From the NCBI GenBank assembly GCA_964387025.1, contig CAYLUZ010000002.1, positions 248,001 to 312,000 on the forward strand: a stretch of DNA of 64,000 nt, read 5' to 3'. The translations under genes were made by a program, and so were the position numbers. Below, piece by piece: positions 33,936 through 42,926 of the stretch (its first letter is position 1; every line of letters starts with the position of its first letter). Source of the DNA: PNON01 sp964387025 (GTDB taxonomy: Bacteria; Chloroflexota; Anaerolineae; Anaerolineales; Anaerolineaceae). Under the pieces are notes generated by a model. That model did not search any database. It saw only the letters and a program-made list of their open reading frames with translations, and was not told the origin of the DNA.

Positions 33936-35744
33936 ATGAAAAGTATAATTGGTTTAAACATAGACCGCTACCACATCCTTGAGCAGATCGGTGAAGGAGG
34001 AATGGCAATTGTCTACAAAGCATTTGATCCTGTGCTTGAACGTTATGTAGCAATAAAGGTTTTAAGATCAGTACTTCTCACCTCAAAGACAATATCCGAA
34101 AGGTTCAATCGAGAAGGAAAAGCGTTAGCTAGTCTCTCACATCCAAACATAATTCAAATACTTGATTTCGGTACTTACGAAGGAGTGCCTTATTTTGTTA
34201 TGGAGTTTGTGGAGGGTGGAAATCTAAAACAAAAACTTATTGGACCAATGACAATACATGACGCTCTTCAGATTATTCTTCCATTAACAGAAGCCCTTCA
34301 AGCCGCACATGACAAAGGAATAATCCATAGAGATATTAAGCCATCAAATATACTTATTACGAATGATGGCAAACCAATGATGTCTGATTTTGGGATAGCA
34401 AAGATATTAGAGAATGACGCTACACAGGAGCTTACATCAACTGGTGTAGGTGTTGGCACTCCAGAATATATGGCACCTGAACAGGGGTTGGGAAAAGAAG
34501 TAGATCAACGCGCAGATATTTATAGTCTTGGTGTTGTTTTATTTGAATTACTGACTGGTAAAAAACCATACCAGGCAGACACTCCATTAGCAGTTTTATA
34601 TATGCAGGTGAATGATCCTTTACCAAGACCTAGCACTATTAATCCTAATATTTCAACGAAAATTGAAAAAATCCTTTTCAAGGCAATGGCAAAGGATCCG
34701 AAATATCGTTATCCAAGTATGAAAGCTTTTGCGGAAGCATTAAAACAACTCGAGACAAATGATAAAAGTCAACAAAATAGAAGCAAAATTATTTTTGTGG
34801 TTGGAATTTTATTAATAATAGTAATAATATTTCTTATTTCTTATTATAAGAACAATATTGTTCAAATAAAAATGGATAGCGAACCATACTTAGTCAGTGA
34901 TTACACAAAAACCAGTATTCCAACAAAATTAAGACTATCAACGAGCACAATAGAGAATACAAAAACCAGTATTATTACAAAAACGGCGACAAAGATAATC
35001 ACTCCATCATATTCTGATGCAGAGTGGGATGTAATTAATCATAAAGAATATTATTCGATAAAAACTGAATTTGACCGGAAAATAGTGAATTGGATTCAAA
35101 TAAATCTGTATTTTGATGGAGGTAGACTTAATCCTTCTAATGGATCCTCTATAATTGGAGAGAATAGGAAATTAAAAGAACGTTTATTTATGATCCACTT
35201 AATTCAAGATTATGATAATCAAGGTCTATTAATAAATGGTCCGGAAGGATCTGGTTTGAAGAATCGGAAAGCAGAAAACAATTTTGATTCTCCCCAAGCT
35301 ACATACTTCATACGAGATGGATCAAATCCCACTATATTTCCGGGAATATATAGTGGAAAAATCAGTAATTTATTATTCGATTTTGAAGTCCTCAGCATAC
35401 CGAGTCGCTATCTCATATTATCACCAGAGTTCAATATTGATTCGGATGGTAAAGTAATTTCGATTGAAACTTCCTGGTTCAGCATAATAAAAGGAGAAAT
35501 CCATCCAATTTCCCCTGAAGTTGCTGCAACATTTGTACAGATGTATTCATATGAAATCTATGGAACTGGACAATCATGTGCTGAAGGATATCCAAATAAA
35601 GGTGAATTACTCCGACTAGATGGTAAATTACCAGATGTAAGTATTAAAGTTACATGTCCAATAAAATATAAAGATGTAAAAAGCATTATGGGTGCTTATG
35701 GAGCCATTGATGGTGGGTATTATATTTATACGTTCAACAAGTAG
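33936..35744 (+). CDS. Receptor Ser/Thr kinase with unassigned outer domain
   Basis: 602 residues from ATG 33936; the ribosome site is weak. Kinase ~12-265, with an N-lobe diverged from the rest (VAIKVLRSVLLTSKTISERF) but complete HRDIKPSN and DFG motifs. Membrane helix ~285-306 (IIFVVGILLIIVIIFLISYY). Thr-rich stalk ~325-365. The outer ~235 residues are of mixed beta type (SIKTEFDRKIVNWIQINLYF; YFIRDGSNPTIFPGIYSGKI; then TFVQMYSYEIYGTGQSCAEG) with one likely disulfide pair (Cys in SCAEG and VTCPIK). No family recognised. It is the outermost gene of the right arm; the prophage begins ~340 bp beyond on the opposite strand. Confidence 0.87.
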   Translation: MKSIIGLNIDRYHILEQIGEGGMAIVYKAFDPVLERYVAIKVLRSVLLTSKTISERFNREGKALASLSHPNIIQILDFGTYEGVPYFVMEFVEGGNLKQKLIGPMTIHDALQIILPLTEALQAAHDKGIIHRDIKPSNILITNDGKPMMSDFGIAKILENDATQELTSTGVGVGTPEYMAPEQGLGKEVDQRADIYSLGVVLFELLTGKKPYQADTPLAVLYMQVNDPLPRPSTINPNISTKIEKILFKAMAKDPKYRYPSMKAFAEALKQLETNDKSQQNRSKIIFVVGILLIIVIIFLISYYKNNIVQIKMDSEPYLVSDYTKTSIPTKLRLSTSTIENTKTSIITKTATKIITPSYSDAEWDVINHKEYYSIKTEFDRKIVNWIQINLYFDGGRLNPSNGSSIIGENRKLKERLFMIHLIQDYDNQGLLINGPEGSGLKNRKAENNFDSPQATYFIRDGSNPTIFPGIYSGKISNLLFDFEVLSIPSRYLILSPEFNIDSDGKVISIETSWFSIIKGEIHPISPEVAATFVQMYSYEIYGTGQSCAEGYPNKGELLRLDGKLPDVSIKVTCPIKYKDVKSIMGAYGAIDGGYYIYTFNK

Positions 35745-35798
35745 TTATTCTTATATAAATATTTTTTGATATACAAAAAGAAAACATTTAAGTAAATA

Positions 35799-35905
35799 CA
35801 TAGATCTCTAGAATCTTCTTGAGCAGTTAAACCAATTTGGATTTGTATTTGTCTATCATACAAATGACACCCGTTTGGTATTGGATATAACTTTCAAAGA
35901 TTTAT
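35799..35905 (+). pseudogene. Heavily decayed kinase 5' fragment in a 337-bp gap
   Basis: The gap 35745-36081 has no gene. Within it, CATAGATCTCTA then GAGCAG matches the kinase start, and from GAGCAG the translation EQLNQFGFVFVYHTNDTRL lines up without gaps with EQIGEGGMAVVYKAYDTRL of the intact kinases, then stops at TAG. This is an older relic than the one at 30793. No tRNA, terminator or integration site is evident in the rest of the gap (35906-36081). Confidence 0.65.
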
Positions 35906-36081
35906 GCTAGGCGTTGTTTGCCATTCAATTATTAATAAGGTTCAGATACAATCGAAATTTTGAGTAGTGACGATAAGTTATCCGTTATTTATCGATTACG
36001 AGAGAGTACGATGATCACATTTCCATTAACAATGTCAATAATTGATACGTGATCTTGTCCTCCTCAGATATTCTTAAGGTG

Positions 36082-36777
36082 TCACTTCCAGGCCTCCTCC
36101 AATTCATGTAGTTTCTGTAGAAACTCTGGCAGCCTATCCACCACCTCGAGGGGTTCAACAACTGGTGGAAGTGCGGTGATATTACAGAATTTCAACAGAT
36201 CTTCATAGGTACCATTATAATAATCCAGATCCACCCCGTCATACGGAATACCAGTGATCTTTCCTGCTTCCGAGTATTGCCAGAATGTCCATGTTTTCCA
36301 TGATTTGGGTACTGCCGGTTTTGTCACTCCATAATTTGCCACCCAAAGCGGGTAATTACTCGACCAGGCCGGATAATTCGTGAAGCTCCAATAATAGGCT
36401 GAGGTGTAGATCATCGGTTTGCGACCCGTCTCACCTTCAACCGTGTCCAGGAATAGCTTGATGGCACTCTGATAATTTTTCCAGCCATATACAATTACAT
36501 CCTCTTCAATATCCACCGTCGGTGGAAGATCCATTGGCATACCTTTGATCGCATTCAGGAATACCTTTGCTTGCTGTAAAGAGTCCCGTCCACTCCTGTA
36601 AAAGTGATAACTGCCAACCAATAACCCGGCTGCTTTTGCTGCTTGGATATCCTTTTTATAATCCGGGTCGAGTAAATACTCCGTAGCTTTGCAGCACACA
36701 TACCTATAGCCCTGGGAAAGTACCTTATCCCAGTAAATGTCGCTCTCCCAGTGGCTTGTGTCAATTCCATCAAGCAT
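36082..36777 (-). CDS. GH25 (Chalaropsis-type) lysozyme, phage endolysin
   Basis: 231 residues. The GH25 TIM-barrel signature is clear: GIDTSHWE at 4-11, FKATE-like CCKATEYLLDP, GSYHFYR, and the catalytic DxE in TVDIEED (D89, E91). It ends with YDGVDLDYYNGTYEDLLKF, the usual last strand. A short charged tail (~200-231) follows with no recognised wall-binding repeat. Hydrolyses the beta-1,4 link between MurNAc and GlcNAc at the end of infection. No signal peptide, so a holin is needed; candidate holins lie 18 kb upstream at the other end of the late operon. Confidence 0.95.
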   Translation of the reverse strand: MLDGIDTSHWESDIYWDKVLSQGYRYVCCKATEYLLDPDYKKDIQAAKAAGLLVGSYHFYRSGRDSLQQAKVFLNAIKGMPMDLPPTVDIEEDVIVYGWKNYQSAIKLFLDTVEGETGRKPMIYTSAYYWSFTNYPAWSSNYPLWVANYGVTKPAVPKSWKTWTFWQYSEAGKITGIPYDGVDLDYYNGTYEDLLKFCNITALPPVVEPLEVVDRLPEFLQKLHELEEAWK

Positions 36778-36817
36778 CTTTTACCTCCTACCCATATGTA
36801 AGATATTCCTATGTTTA

Positions 36818-37024
36818 CTATTCTTTTTCATGAGGTTCATGTTCAATAATATTCATCACTTCGTAAAAATTTGTTTCAATTATTTCCTTTGCCATTGATA
36901 TGGCCATCGAAATAATTTCTTTTCGCTCACAATTATTTACTAAGAGGTCCATCTTCCTAACCTCCATATAGTTTTCTCCTTTTCGTTCCGAATAGCACCA
37001 TACAATAACGTGATAATGGTTCAT
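36818..37024 (-). CDS. Small phage protein with two possible starts
   Basis: 68 residues from ATG 37024, which has AAGGAG directly upstream, or 49 residues from in-frame ATG 36967, which also has AAGGAG ~8 nt upstream. Both forms share the helical, charged C-terminus (SMAISMAKEIIETNFYEVMN). No membrane helix, so it is not a holin. It lies between the tail-collar protein gene and the endolysin gene. Function unknown. Two well-placed ribosome sites in one frame suggest that both forms are made. Confidence 0.6.
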   Translation of the reverse strand: MNHYHVIVWCYSERKGENYMEVRKMDLLVNNCERKEIISMAISMAKEIIETNFYEVMNIIEHEPHEKE

Positions 37025-37033
37025 CTTCTCTCC

Positions 37034-38326
37034 TTATAGAATGCCGGGGTTTTGAAATATGATCGCCGAATACCTTGGTGTGAAAGTAGGTGGTGTTCCT
37101 CCACCTCGAAATTGGATATAAGCCACTTCGGAATACTCCGGTAATTGATCTGCGGTCGAACTTAAGGCATCAAACGTAATAGTATAGGCAGTACATGTTG
37201 GTGATACTGTACCAACACTAATTACATGGGTATGAGATAAATTTGCTCCTCTCTGACCTGTACCTTGCACTACAGCTCCGGAAGAACCAGCTGGTCCTGT
37301 GGTACTACCTATATGATTATGCCCGGTGTGCGTATGTGTATGGGTGCTCGGTGAGTGTGTATGAACTGAAGTGTTTCCACCGGTATCCCCTATAGAAGTT
37401 GTCGTTCCTTTTATAAACTTACCCGTCAAGTCAGGGGTACTATTTGTTCCATCACACAATACCCAATCAGCTGGAATGTTAACTAAAAGACCGATCCAAA
37501 TAGCTATCAATCCATATTCTAAAGAATCCACGCCTGAAGTATTCTCGATATAAGCGATCGTGATGTATGGTGGCTCTAAAGAACTCGTTCCAATAAATAC
37601 ACTATCGTTTGATGAGCTATCTGTATTCCCACCAGTCGTATAAGCATGGTTGTGTGTTTTCATAAGAGATCTCGTAGGAGAACCACCACCACCGGTAGAA
37701 CCAGATGTTGAAGCTACATTTCCAGTATGGGTATGAGTTGGGAATGTATGGTTATGAGTGGTATTAGTATGAGTATGGGTGTTTGCCCCTCCTATATTTC
37801 CACCACCTAAACCCGAATCTGCGATCTTTATATATCTAGCACTCATGTCAGTAGTGCCGCCACTTCCATCACACAATGACCATCCTGCAGGAGGAACTAG
37901 ATCATCGAACAATAGCATACAGCCATCCGGGAAACCAGACGCTCCAATTGCTTTTATGGCGATCGCTGTGAGATACGCAGGATCATTACTTGCCGTATTT
38001 AGGGTTACCGTAGAATTATCATTATTACTGTTGAAGTTTGATGAAGTTCCTGCGTTGTGCCCATGCGAACCGGTAACTGTTCCAGATGACGCTGTAACAA
38101 GATTAGGGTTATAAGCCACACCACTCACTTGATGTGTATGACCTGACGCATGGTTGTGCGCTGGAGATGTATGGGTATGAGATGCTGTTCCGCCAGTACC
38201 CCCTGGATCTGTTGCATTATCCGCTATTCCTTTTAAGTGCTTCTTGTCCAGGGTGGTTTCTCTACTCCATCCAGCAGGAATAGAAGCCACACTACCAGGC
38301 CACAGACAAATAATATCAGCATCCAT
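37034..38326 (-). CDS. Phage tail-collar/fibre-tip protein with three His-rich repeats
   Basis: 430 residues. Three tail-collar-type modules, each with PAGW or PADW followed by LCDG..., T.DL(T/S)..(Y/F)IK and a G(G) HTHT block: ~17-70, ~165-235 and ~285-350. The histidine strings (NTHTHTNTTHNHTFPTHTHT and similar) recall the metal-binding HxH motifs of short tail fibres, where a line of iron or zinc ions locks a trimer. Likely a receptor-binding or fibre-tip protein. Its start overlaps the stop of the upstream fibre gene by one base (TAATG). Confidence 0.85.
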   Translation of the reverse strand: MDADIICLWPGSVASIPAGWSRETTLDKKHLKGIADNATDPGGTGGTASHTHTSPAHNHASGHTHQVSGVAYNPNLVTASSGTVTGSHGHNAGTSSNFNSNNDNSTVTLNTASNDPAYLTAIAIKAIGASGFPDGCMLLFDDLVPPAGWSLCDGSGGTTDMSARYIKIADSGLGGGNIGGANTHTHTNTTHNHTFPTHTHTGNVASTSGSTGGGGSPTRSLMKTHNHAYTTGGNTDSSSNDSVFIGTSSLEPPYITIAYIENTSGVDSLEYGLIAIWIGLLVNIPADWVLCDGTNSTPDLTGKFIKGTTTSIGDTGGNTSVHTHSPSTHTHTHTGHNHIGSTTGPAGSSGAVVQGTGQRGANLSHTHVISVGTVSPTCTAYTITFDALSSTADQLPEYSEVAYIQFRGGGTPPTFTPRYSAIIFQNPGIL

Positions 38327-39912
38327 TATATTCTTCCAAAGTACATGGTTACACCTAAAAGCCTTGCGTCCCCTGCAAGAGTATCCGCACCTTCGTCCAC
38401 TTTTCTGGCAATATTAATGACTACAAAATCACCAGCCACCGGAGACCCTGCAAATGTCATTGCGTCTGTTGCTTCTGAAATGTGCAACTGTAAGGCAGTA
38501 GCTGTATTTGCATCAGCTTTCATTTTTTCGGTTCCAAACGTCTGGTCTATAGTTTCGTCATTCCCTATAGCTCTCCCTTTTACTCCCCAAACAACGCTAT
38601 TGGTAGATGTGCTGTCGGCTGTCCAATGGAATTTGAATGTTACATTCCCTGCATCCCAATCAGAAGGCATAGCAAATGCGGCTTGAGCGTTTTCTTCCGT
38701 CGTGTCATCAAAGTCAAGCATATAAATATTGAGCTTGTTAGCTGCTGATTCTGCTTTGGTATTAGCCGAACATCCGTCTGTGGTGGTTGGGTACATCCCC
38801 GATGATGTAAGAAATACATTCCCCATAGAGGATGTTGCTGATTGTAAAACATCAGGTTCGAAGTAGATGGTATTAGGGTCAATGGCGACACCGATCCTGA
38901 TCACTTTAATCCCTACACCTGTAGGTTTCGTTTCCGTCATTGTATTTGTTGAAGAACCTGCTGAAGATAAATAGATAGGTGCTCCGACTGTCCAGTTCCA
39001 TGCTGTATTCCTCAACAAACTTCCATGATGGGCATACCATACTTGTCCAGCAGCAGGAGTTGAACCTGGTTCAACATTCGCGACAAGTACGCCTTCTGCG
39101 GCTGATTTATCCGCATCAGCTATTTGCGCTTCCCCGGAACCATTGATAAAACAAATATCTCCATATTCCTGGTCACAGGAAGCAACAAATTCTTCCCTAA
39201 ACCCACATAAACCTTTGTCGTCCAGAATTGTTCCTGCTTGTTGCTCAAAGTGTAGATCTCCATCTGTTCCAATAAATCCTTGCGTATCATCCTTGAATAA
39301 AAGAATATGGGGACCCGCTTCAAAAGGTACTGCTATTTCAACTGCCCCCAATGTTAATTGGGAGAATGTTCCTTCTCCTGTAAAATGAGACGCTACTATG
39401 GTTAGGTTGCTATTGAAGGTTGCTTTACATTGCGATCTGAGTTCCAGAAAATTGCCAAATCCAGATACGTTTTGTCTGGAATACAAACCGTGTATATTCA
39501 TTGCGCCATCAGTAAATGTCAAGGCATTTATTTCCGTAAAATCATCATCCGTAGTAGTTTCTATGGTTATTCCATTTTCATCAACAACTACAGCGCCTCC
39601 ACCGCCGTAAAACTTCCCATTCGCAGAATTGCCTCCGAATTGGAGAACGTCATTATTTACACCTACTAAGTTCCATTCCTCATTGTTGTATTGCATTGGT
39701 GGATAAGACATCCTCATACCTGAAAACCCATCCCCCGGCTCACCCTCGCCCGTTCTGAATTCCCCGGATGTTTGTACACCCATATCGTCTGTAACTTCAT
39801 CCAGAGAATCAAAAACTAACCCGCGATTCTCAAGCTGTTTCAATCGGGATTCAAGGTCTCTTATTTTGTTTGCCAGGTTATTTGGGTCCAGATTTTCCAG
39901 GTAGTCGGTCAT
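38326..39912 (-). CDS. Phage tail fibre / baseplate-attached structural protein
   Basis: 528 residues. A short N-terminal coiled coil (LANKIRDLESRLKQLENRG) for trimer formation, then GEFRTGEGEPGDGFSGMRM as seen in phage fibre shafts, Gly-rich beta segments (FYGGGGAVVVDENGITIET) and a compact C-terminal beta domain (~385-528) with repeated strand-turn patterns and a final GVTMYFGRI. Starts in an ATGA overlap with the upstream tail-hub gene and runs into the collar-protein gene. It probably links the tail tip to the receptor-binding collar protein. Confidence 0.78.
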   Translation of the reverse strand: MTDYLENLDPNNLANKIRDLESRLKQLENRGLVFDSLDEVTDDMGVQTSGEFRTGEGEPGDGFSGMRMSYPPMQYNNEEWNLVGVNNDVLQFGGNSANGKFYGGGGAVVVDENGITIETTTDDDFTEINALTFTDGAMNIHGLYSRQNVSGFGNFLELRSQCKATFNSNLTIVASHFTGEGTFSQLTLGAVEIAVPFEAGPHILLFKDDTQGFIGTDGDLHFEQQAGTILDDKGLCGFREEFVASCDQEYGDICFINGSGEAQIADADKSAAEGVLVANVEPGSTPAAGQVWYAHHGSLLRNTAWNWTVGAPIYLSSAGSSTNTMTETKPTGVGIKVIRIGVAIDPNTIYFEPDVLQSATSSMGNVFLTSSGMYPTTTDGCSANTKAESAANKLNIYMLDFDDTTEENAQAAFAMPSDWDAGNVTFKFHWTADSTSTNSVVWGVKGRAIGNDETIDQTFGTEKMKADANTATALQLHISEATDAMTFAGSPVAGDFVVINIARKVDEGADTLAGDARLLGVTMYFGRI

Positions 39913-40919
39913 AATTCACCTTCAAAGCTCACAGCTACTGTATTGCTGGATTCGGTGTAAAACATGCTGGTGATCCTTCCGATCCCTTTCCATCCTTGCT
40001 TTCCTCCTGGTAGGATCGCTTTCGTCGCTCTCAAGTTCACTCTGTTACCTATGCGCAATCCGCTGAATGTATTTTGACGATCCAACACATTTACTGTGAG
40101 CTTAATATTCGGGTTTCCAGCATCAGTCCGGTAGATATATGCAGCAGTATCCAGAGCTGTTTGATTCAGGATCCCGGTAAAGGTTTTAACAATATTTCGC
40201 AATCCGTACTTCCCGATCGATACACTATCTTCCAACGGAGCCGTTCTTTTCCGGCTGGTAAAGGTGCTTTCATCGCTCATCCCGAAGACCCGATTCCAGA
40301 TCTCACCGTCAACGCTTACTTCAGACATCTGCATATTTCCATTCTGGCCGTCCGAAAGCACCAGCGGATCGTCGTATCCTACTGCCTTACTCATATCCAG
40401 GTATGCGATCACCCGCCGATCGGTGTCACGTTCCACCCGAAACACCATTTCATACCCAGTTCTTGTCACCAGGTCTTTCAGCATTTCCCAGTAGGTTTTG
40501 ACCTCAAACTTCTCATCCCGTTCAAAATCGTTGGCATCGATGAGACCGGTTCTTACCCGCAGATCACCCAGTTGATTGGCTAATTCGATGATCTTTGCAG
40601 CCACTCCGCCGGTCGTTCCTCGAAGGATCAACGGGGCTTCAGGAGACCGTAAATGAAGTAGATACGAAATATCGTAAACCGTCAGCTGCACCGGTGATGT
40701 TGCTTTCCAGGGAGTATCTAACACCCCCGCCCAGGTTGGCAGGTCCGGATGCTCGACATACACAATGTTCCCGAACTGCAGCCAGGGATGCAATGCCTCA
40801 GCATTGCTCAAGCTGATCGTGGCTTCTCCACCGCCGTTGATCGACCATCCGCGGTTGCAGATCCCATGGACTTCCCCGAGGCTGTTACCGTTCTGATCAA
40901 ATACCAATATCCTGCTCAT
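39909..40919 (-). CDS. Phage tail-tip (hub/Tal-like) protein
   Basis: 336 residues from ATG 40919, chosen over an upstream in-frame start (41015) because it forms an ATGA overlap with the stop of the upstream tail gene and gives a clean N-terminus MSRILVFDQNGNSLGEV. The sequence WSINGGGEATISL, NIVYVEHPDLPTWAGVLDTP and a central LRVRTGLIDANDFERD segment fit the Gp37-like/siphovirus ReqiPepy6 family of baseplate hub proteins. No protease or lysozyme motif is seen. Position after the Dit-like gene supports a tail-tip role. Confidence 0.78.
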   Translation of the reverse strand: MSRILVFDQNGNSLGEVHGICNRGWSINGGGEATISLSNAEALHPWLQFGNIVYVEHPDLPTWAGVLDTPWKATSPVQLTVYDISYLLHLRSPEAPLILRGTTGGVAAKIIELANQLGDLRVRTGLIDANDFERDEKFEVKTYWEMLKDLVTRTGYEMVFRVERDTDRRVIAYLDMSKAVGYDDPLVLSDGQNGNMQMSEVSVDGEIWNRVFGMSDESTFTSRKRTAPLEDSVSIGKYGLRNIVKTFTGILNQTALDTAAYIYRTDAGNPNIKLTVNVLDRQNTFSGLRIGNRVNLRATKAILPGGKQGWKGIGRITSMFYTESSNTVAVSFEGEL

Positions 40920-42856
40920 CGCCTGCGCTCCTGCCACCTCAACACCACATCCAATGTCCCCACATCGTTCCCGGCGATCTTGATCGTATTTGTACCTGGA
41001 CATAATCGCAGCCATATATCCCGGCTATCATCATTCAGAGACATGGCCGCATGAGCGTTCACTAACCCGTATGTGACCGTGAAATCTTCGGAATCCACAT
41101 CCATCGCCACATTTAACAGCATCGGGTACACCATTTGCAAAGCGTCCCCGGTCGTTTCATTGGTGACAGTCACATCCAGCAAGTAATTGCTCTTTTCGCT
41201 GAGGAACGTTCCGGTAGGTAGATTAGCGGAAACAAAATCAACACTAACAGTCAGGATCTCTGCCATGTTCTGAACAGCAGCCACTGCCGGGATTGTCCCC
41301 GCCAGAACAAATCGAACATTGGCCATGTTCGGAGTGATCGCCTGGTTGGTTTTGGTCACTGTTTCCCAAGTTGCTGCCGATGTCGGAGTGAGCTCACTCC
41401 AAACCTTCACCCATGTGATCTGGTTGATGCTGCGGTCCAATCGGAAAGCTTCGATCGCTGCCCATTGAGGATGGGAACGGTATTTCCTGCCTGTGGCAGA
41501 AACACTGCTGATCAGGCCAGGGCAGCTCATAAGCCAGGATGCCGTAACAGTATCCGCGGTGATCTTGCCCGCCTTCAACCAGCTCGCGATCCGCATTCCC
41601 ATCGCTGGATCTCCGCTTTCAGCATTTCCTTTGATAGGGTAATTCGCCGATTCCGTTCCCACTTTGGTAATGATCGGTTTCCACGCCCCGGGTCTGGTCG
41701 GTTTGGAAGCATCATAAAATCCGGTTATAGCCGTATAAACCCAGCTCGCATTTGTGGAAGTTGCCAGGTCGAAGATGGGTTTCTCGTTGTCGAAATTTAC
41801 GTCATTCAAGGCTGGTGCCACAGCCACAGAATTCCCATACAGTAAATGGATCACATGCTGGATATATCGGAAAGCATCAGTTTTCGCATGAGCTTGTAAA
41901 GTCGTGCTATAAGCTCCCCTTTTTACTCCGGAGAATTTAACTACGGTTGTGCCATAGACCCACCCGGAATATTCGAACCACTCGCTCCCGTGGTAAACGA
42001 TCCCTTTCTGCGGCAATTTGCTCATGGCAGCCATGTTGTTGGCAGTCACCTCGAAATACAGTTCAGTGATCGCTCCTGAGGATGCCACCGGTGTAAGAAG
42101 AGTCAATGATTGCCCGGCGATCAAATCCAGATTCACCCAGATCTTGGTCGCAGATGTATTTGGAGCGGCCAGCCAGCGCCTGGTGATCACACCATCTACC
42201 ACCACCGCCAGATCGTCGCAGTCCGCCTGGCATTTTCCAGCCGAAACGAGGGCAGCAGTATCCATTGAAATGCACCAGGGACGTTTTCCGTAAGCATAAA
42301 CAAGGGGGTTCACCAGCTGGTACAGTTTCTGAAATGCCCAACCGTTGGCAGGTAATCCGGTGGCGGTCAATGAAAGGGAAAGCCGTGTCTCTGAGTATCC
42401 TCCCACGGTGATCGCTTTTTCGTCTCCGCTGGCTGTGATCGCCCAGGCATCTGTGACTTCATCTACAGAGATCCAGCAGTTCAAACCGGTTTGGAAAATG
42501 ACCGTGTATAGATTCCCATAAGTTGCATCAGGAACGATGGATTGCACACTGCACTCTATCTGGTAATCCCGCATTTCATCGTTGAATGTGGCCAATAGAA
42601 TTCCACTGGTGCCCGGCTTCAACGCCTCGCGCAGCTGAGCGGAAAGTGCAGGTTCATTCGTCCGATCCAGGATCTTCACTCTTACAGGGATAGATCTCAC
42701 ACCCAGGGTAAATGCGCCTGAATCTATGATCTCCGCATTGGCCTGCTCGATGAATACCGGTGTCGCTTCAGAGTGGGACCTCATCGCAGTTCCAAAAGCA
42801 TTGTAGCTGCTATTTGCCAGGTTGTAACCGTTGAAACTCTTAATATTGATCAGCAT
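40916..42856 (-). CDS. Distal-tail (Dit-like) protein with long C-terminal extension
   Basis: 646 residues. The N-terminus (MLINIKSFNGYNLANSSYN, VRVKILDRTN, LATFNDEMRDYQIECSVQSI, VIFQTGLNCW) has the order of siphovirus distal-tail proteins, which form the ring that joins tail tube to tip. The C-terminal ~400 residues are beta-rich and may carry carbohydrate-binding insertions. Follows the tape-measure gene after ~70 bp, the standard place for Dit. Beginning and end are firm; the exact domain limits are not. Confidence 0.78.
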   Translation of the reverse strand: MLINIKSFNGYNLANSSYNAFGTAMRSHSEATPVFIEQANAEIIDSGAFTLGVRSIPVRVKILDRTNEPALSAQLREALKPGTSGILLATFNDEMRDYQIECSVQSIVPDATYGNLYTVIFQTGLNCWISVDEVTDAWAITASGDEKAITVGGYSETRLSLSLTATGLPANGWAFQKLYQLVNPLVYAYGKRPWCISMDTAALVSAGKCQADCDDLAVVVDGVITRRWLAAPNTSATKIWVNLDLIAGQSLTLLTPVASSGAITELYFEVTANNMAAMSKLPQKGIVYHGSEWFEYSGWVYGTTVVKFSGVKRGAYSTTLQAHAKTDAFRYIQHVIHLLYGNSVAVAPALNDVNFDNEKPIFDLATSTNASWVYTAITGFYDASKPTRPGAWKPIITKVGTESANYPIKGNAESGDPAMGMRIASWLKAGKITADTVTASWLMSCPGLISSVSATGRKYRSHPQWAAIEAFRLDRSINQITWVKVWSELTPTSAATWETVTKTNQAITPNMANVRFVLAGTIPAVAAVQNMAEILTVSVDFVSANLPTGTFLSEKSNYLLDVTVTNETTGDALQMVYPMLLNVAMDVDSEDFTVTYGLVNAHAAMSLNDDSRDIWLRLCPGTNTIKIAGNDVGTLDVVLRWQERRR

Positions 42857-42926
42857 ATTTCACCTGTCATCTTCTCCCCAAAATAATCCAACCGACAGGA
42901 GGATATTTGGGGGAGGTAGGAAGGGG

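Noticed and set aside
35745..36081. A tRNA or attachment site at the left prophage edge
   Set aside because: I found no cloverleaf or tRNA-like arm, and no matching direct repeat on the right side of the prophage. Only the decayed kinase fragment is recognisable.
36818..37024. Dual-start lambda-holin-like gene
   Set aside because: Two ribosome sites in one frame recall the holin/antiholin arrangement, but the product has no membrane helix.
37200..38200. Repeated ATGGGTATGAGT-like words resembling a tandem repeat locus
   Set aside because: They encode the His-Thr strings of the tail-collar protein in frame.
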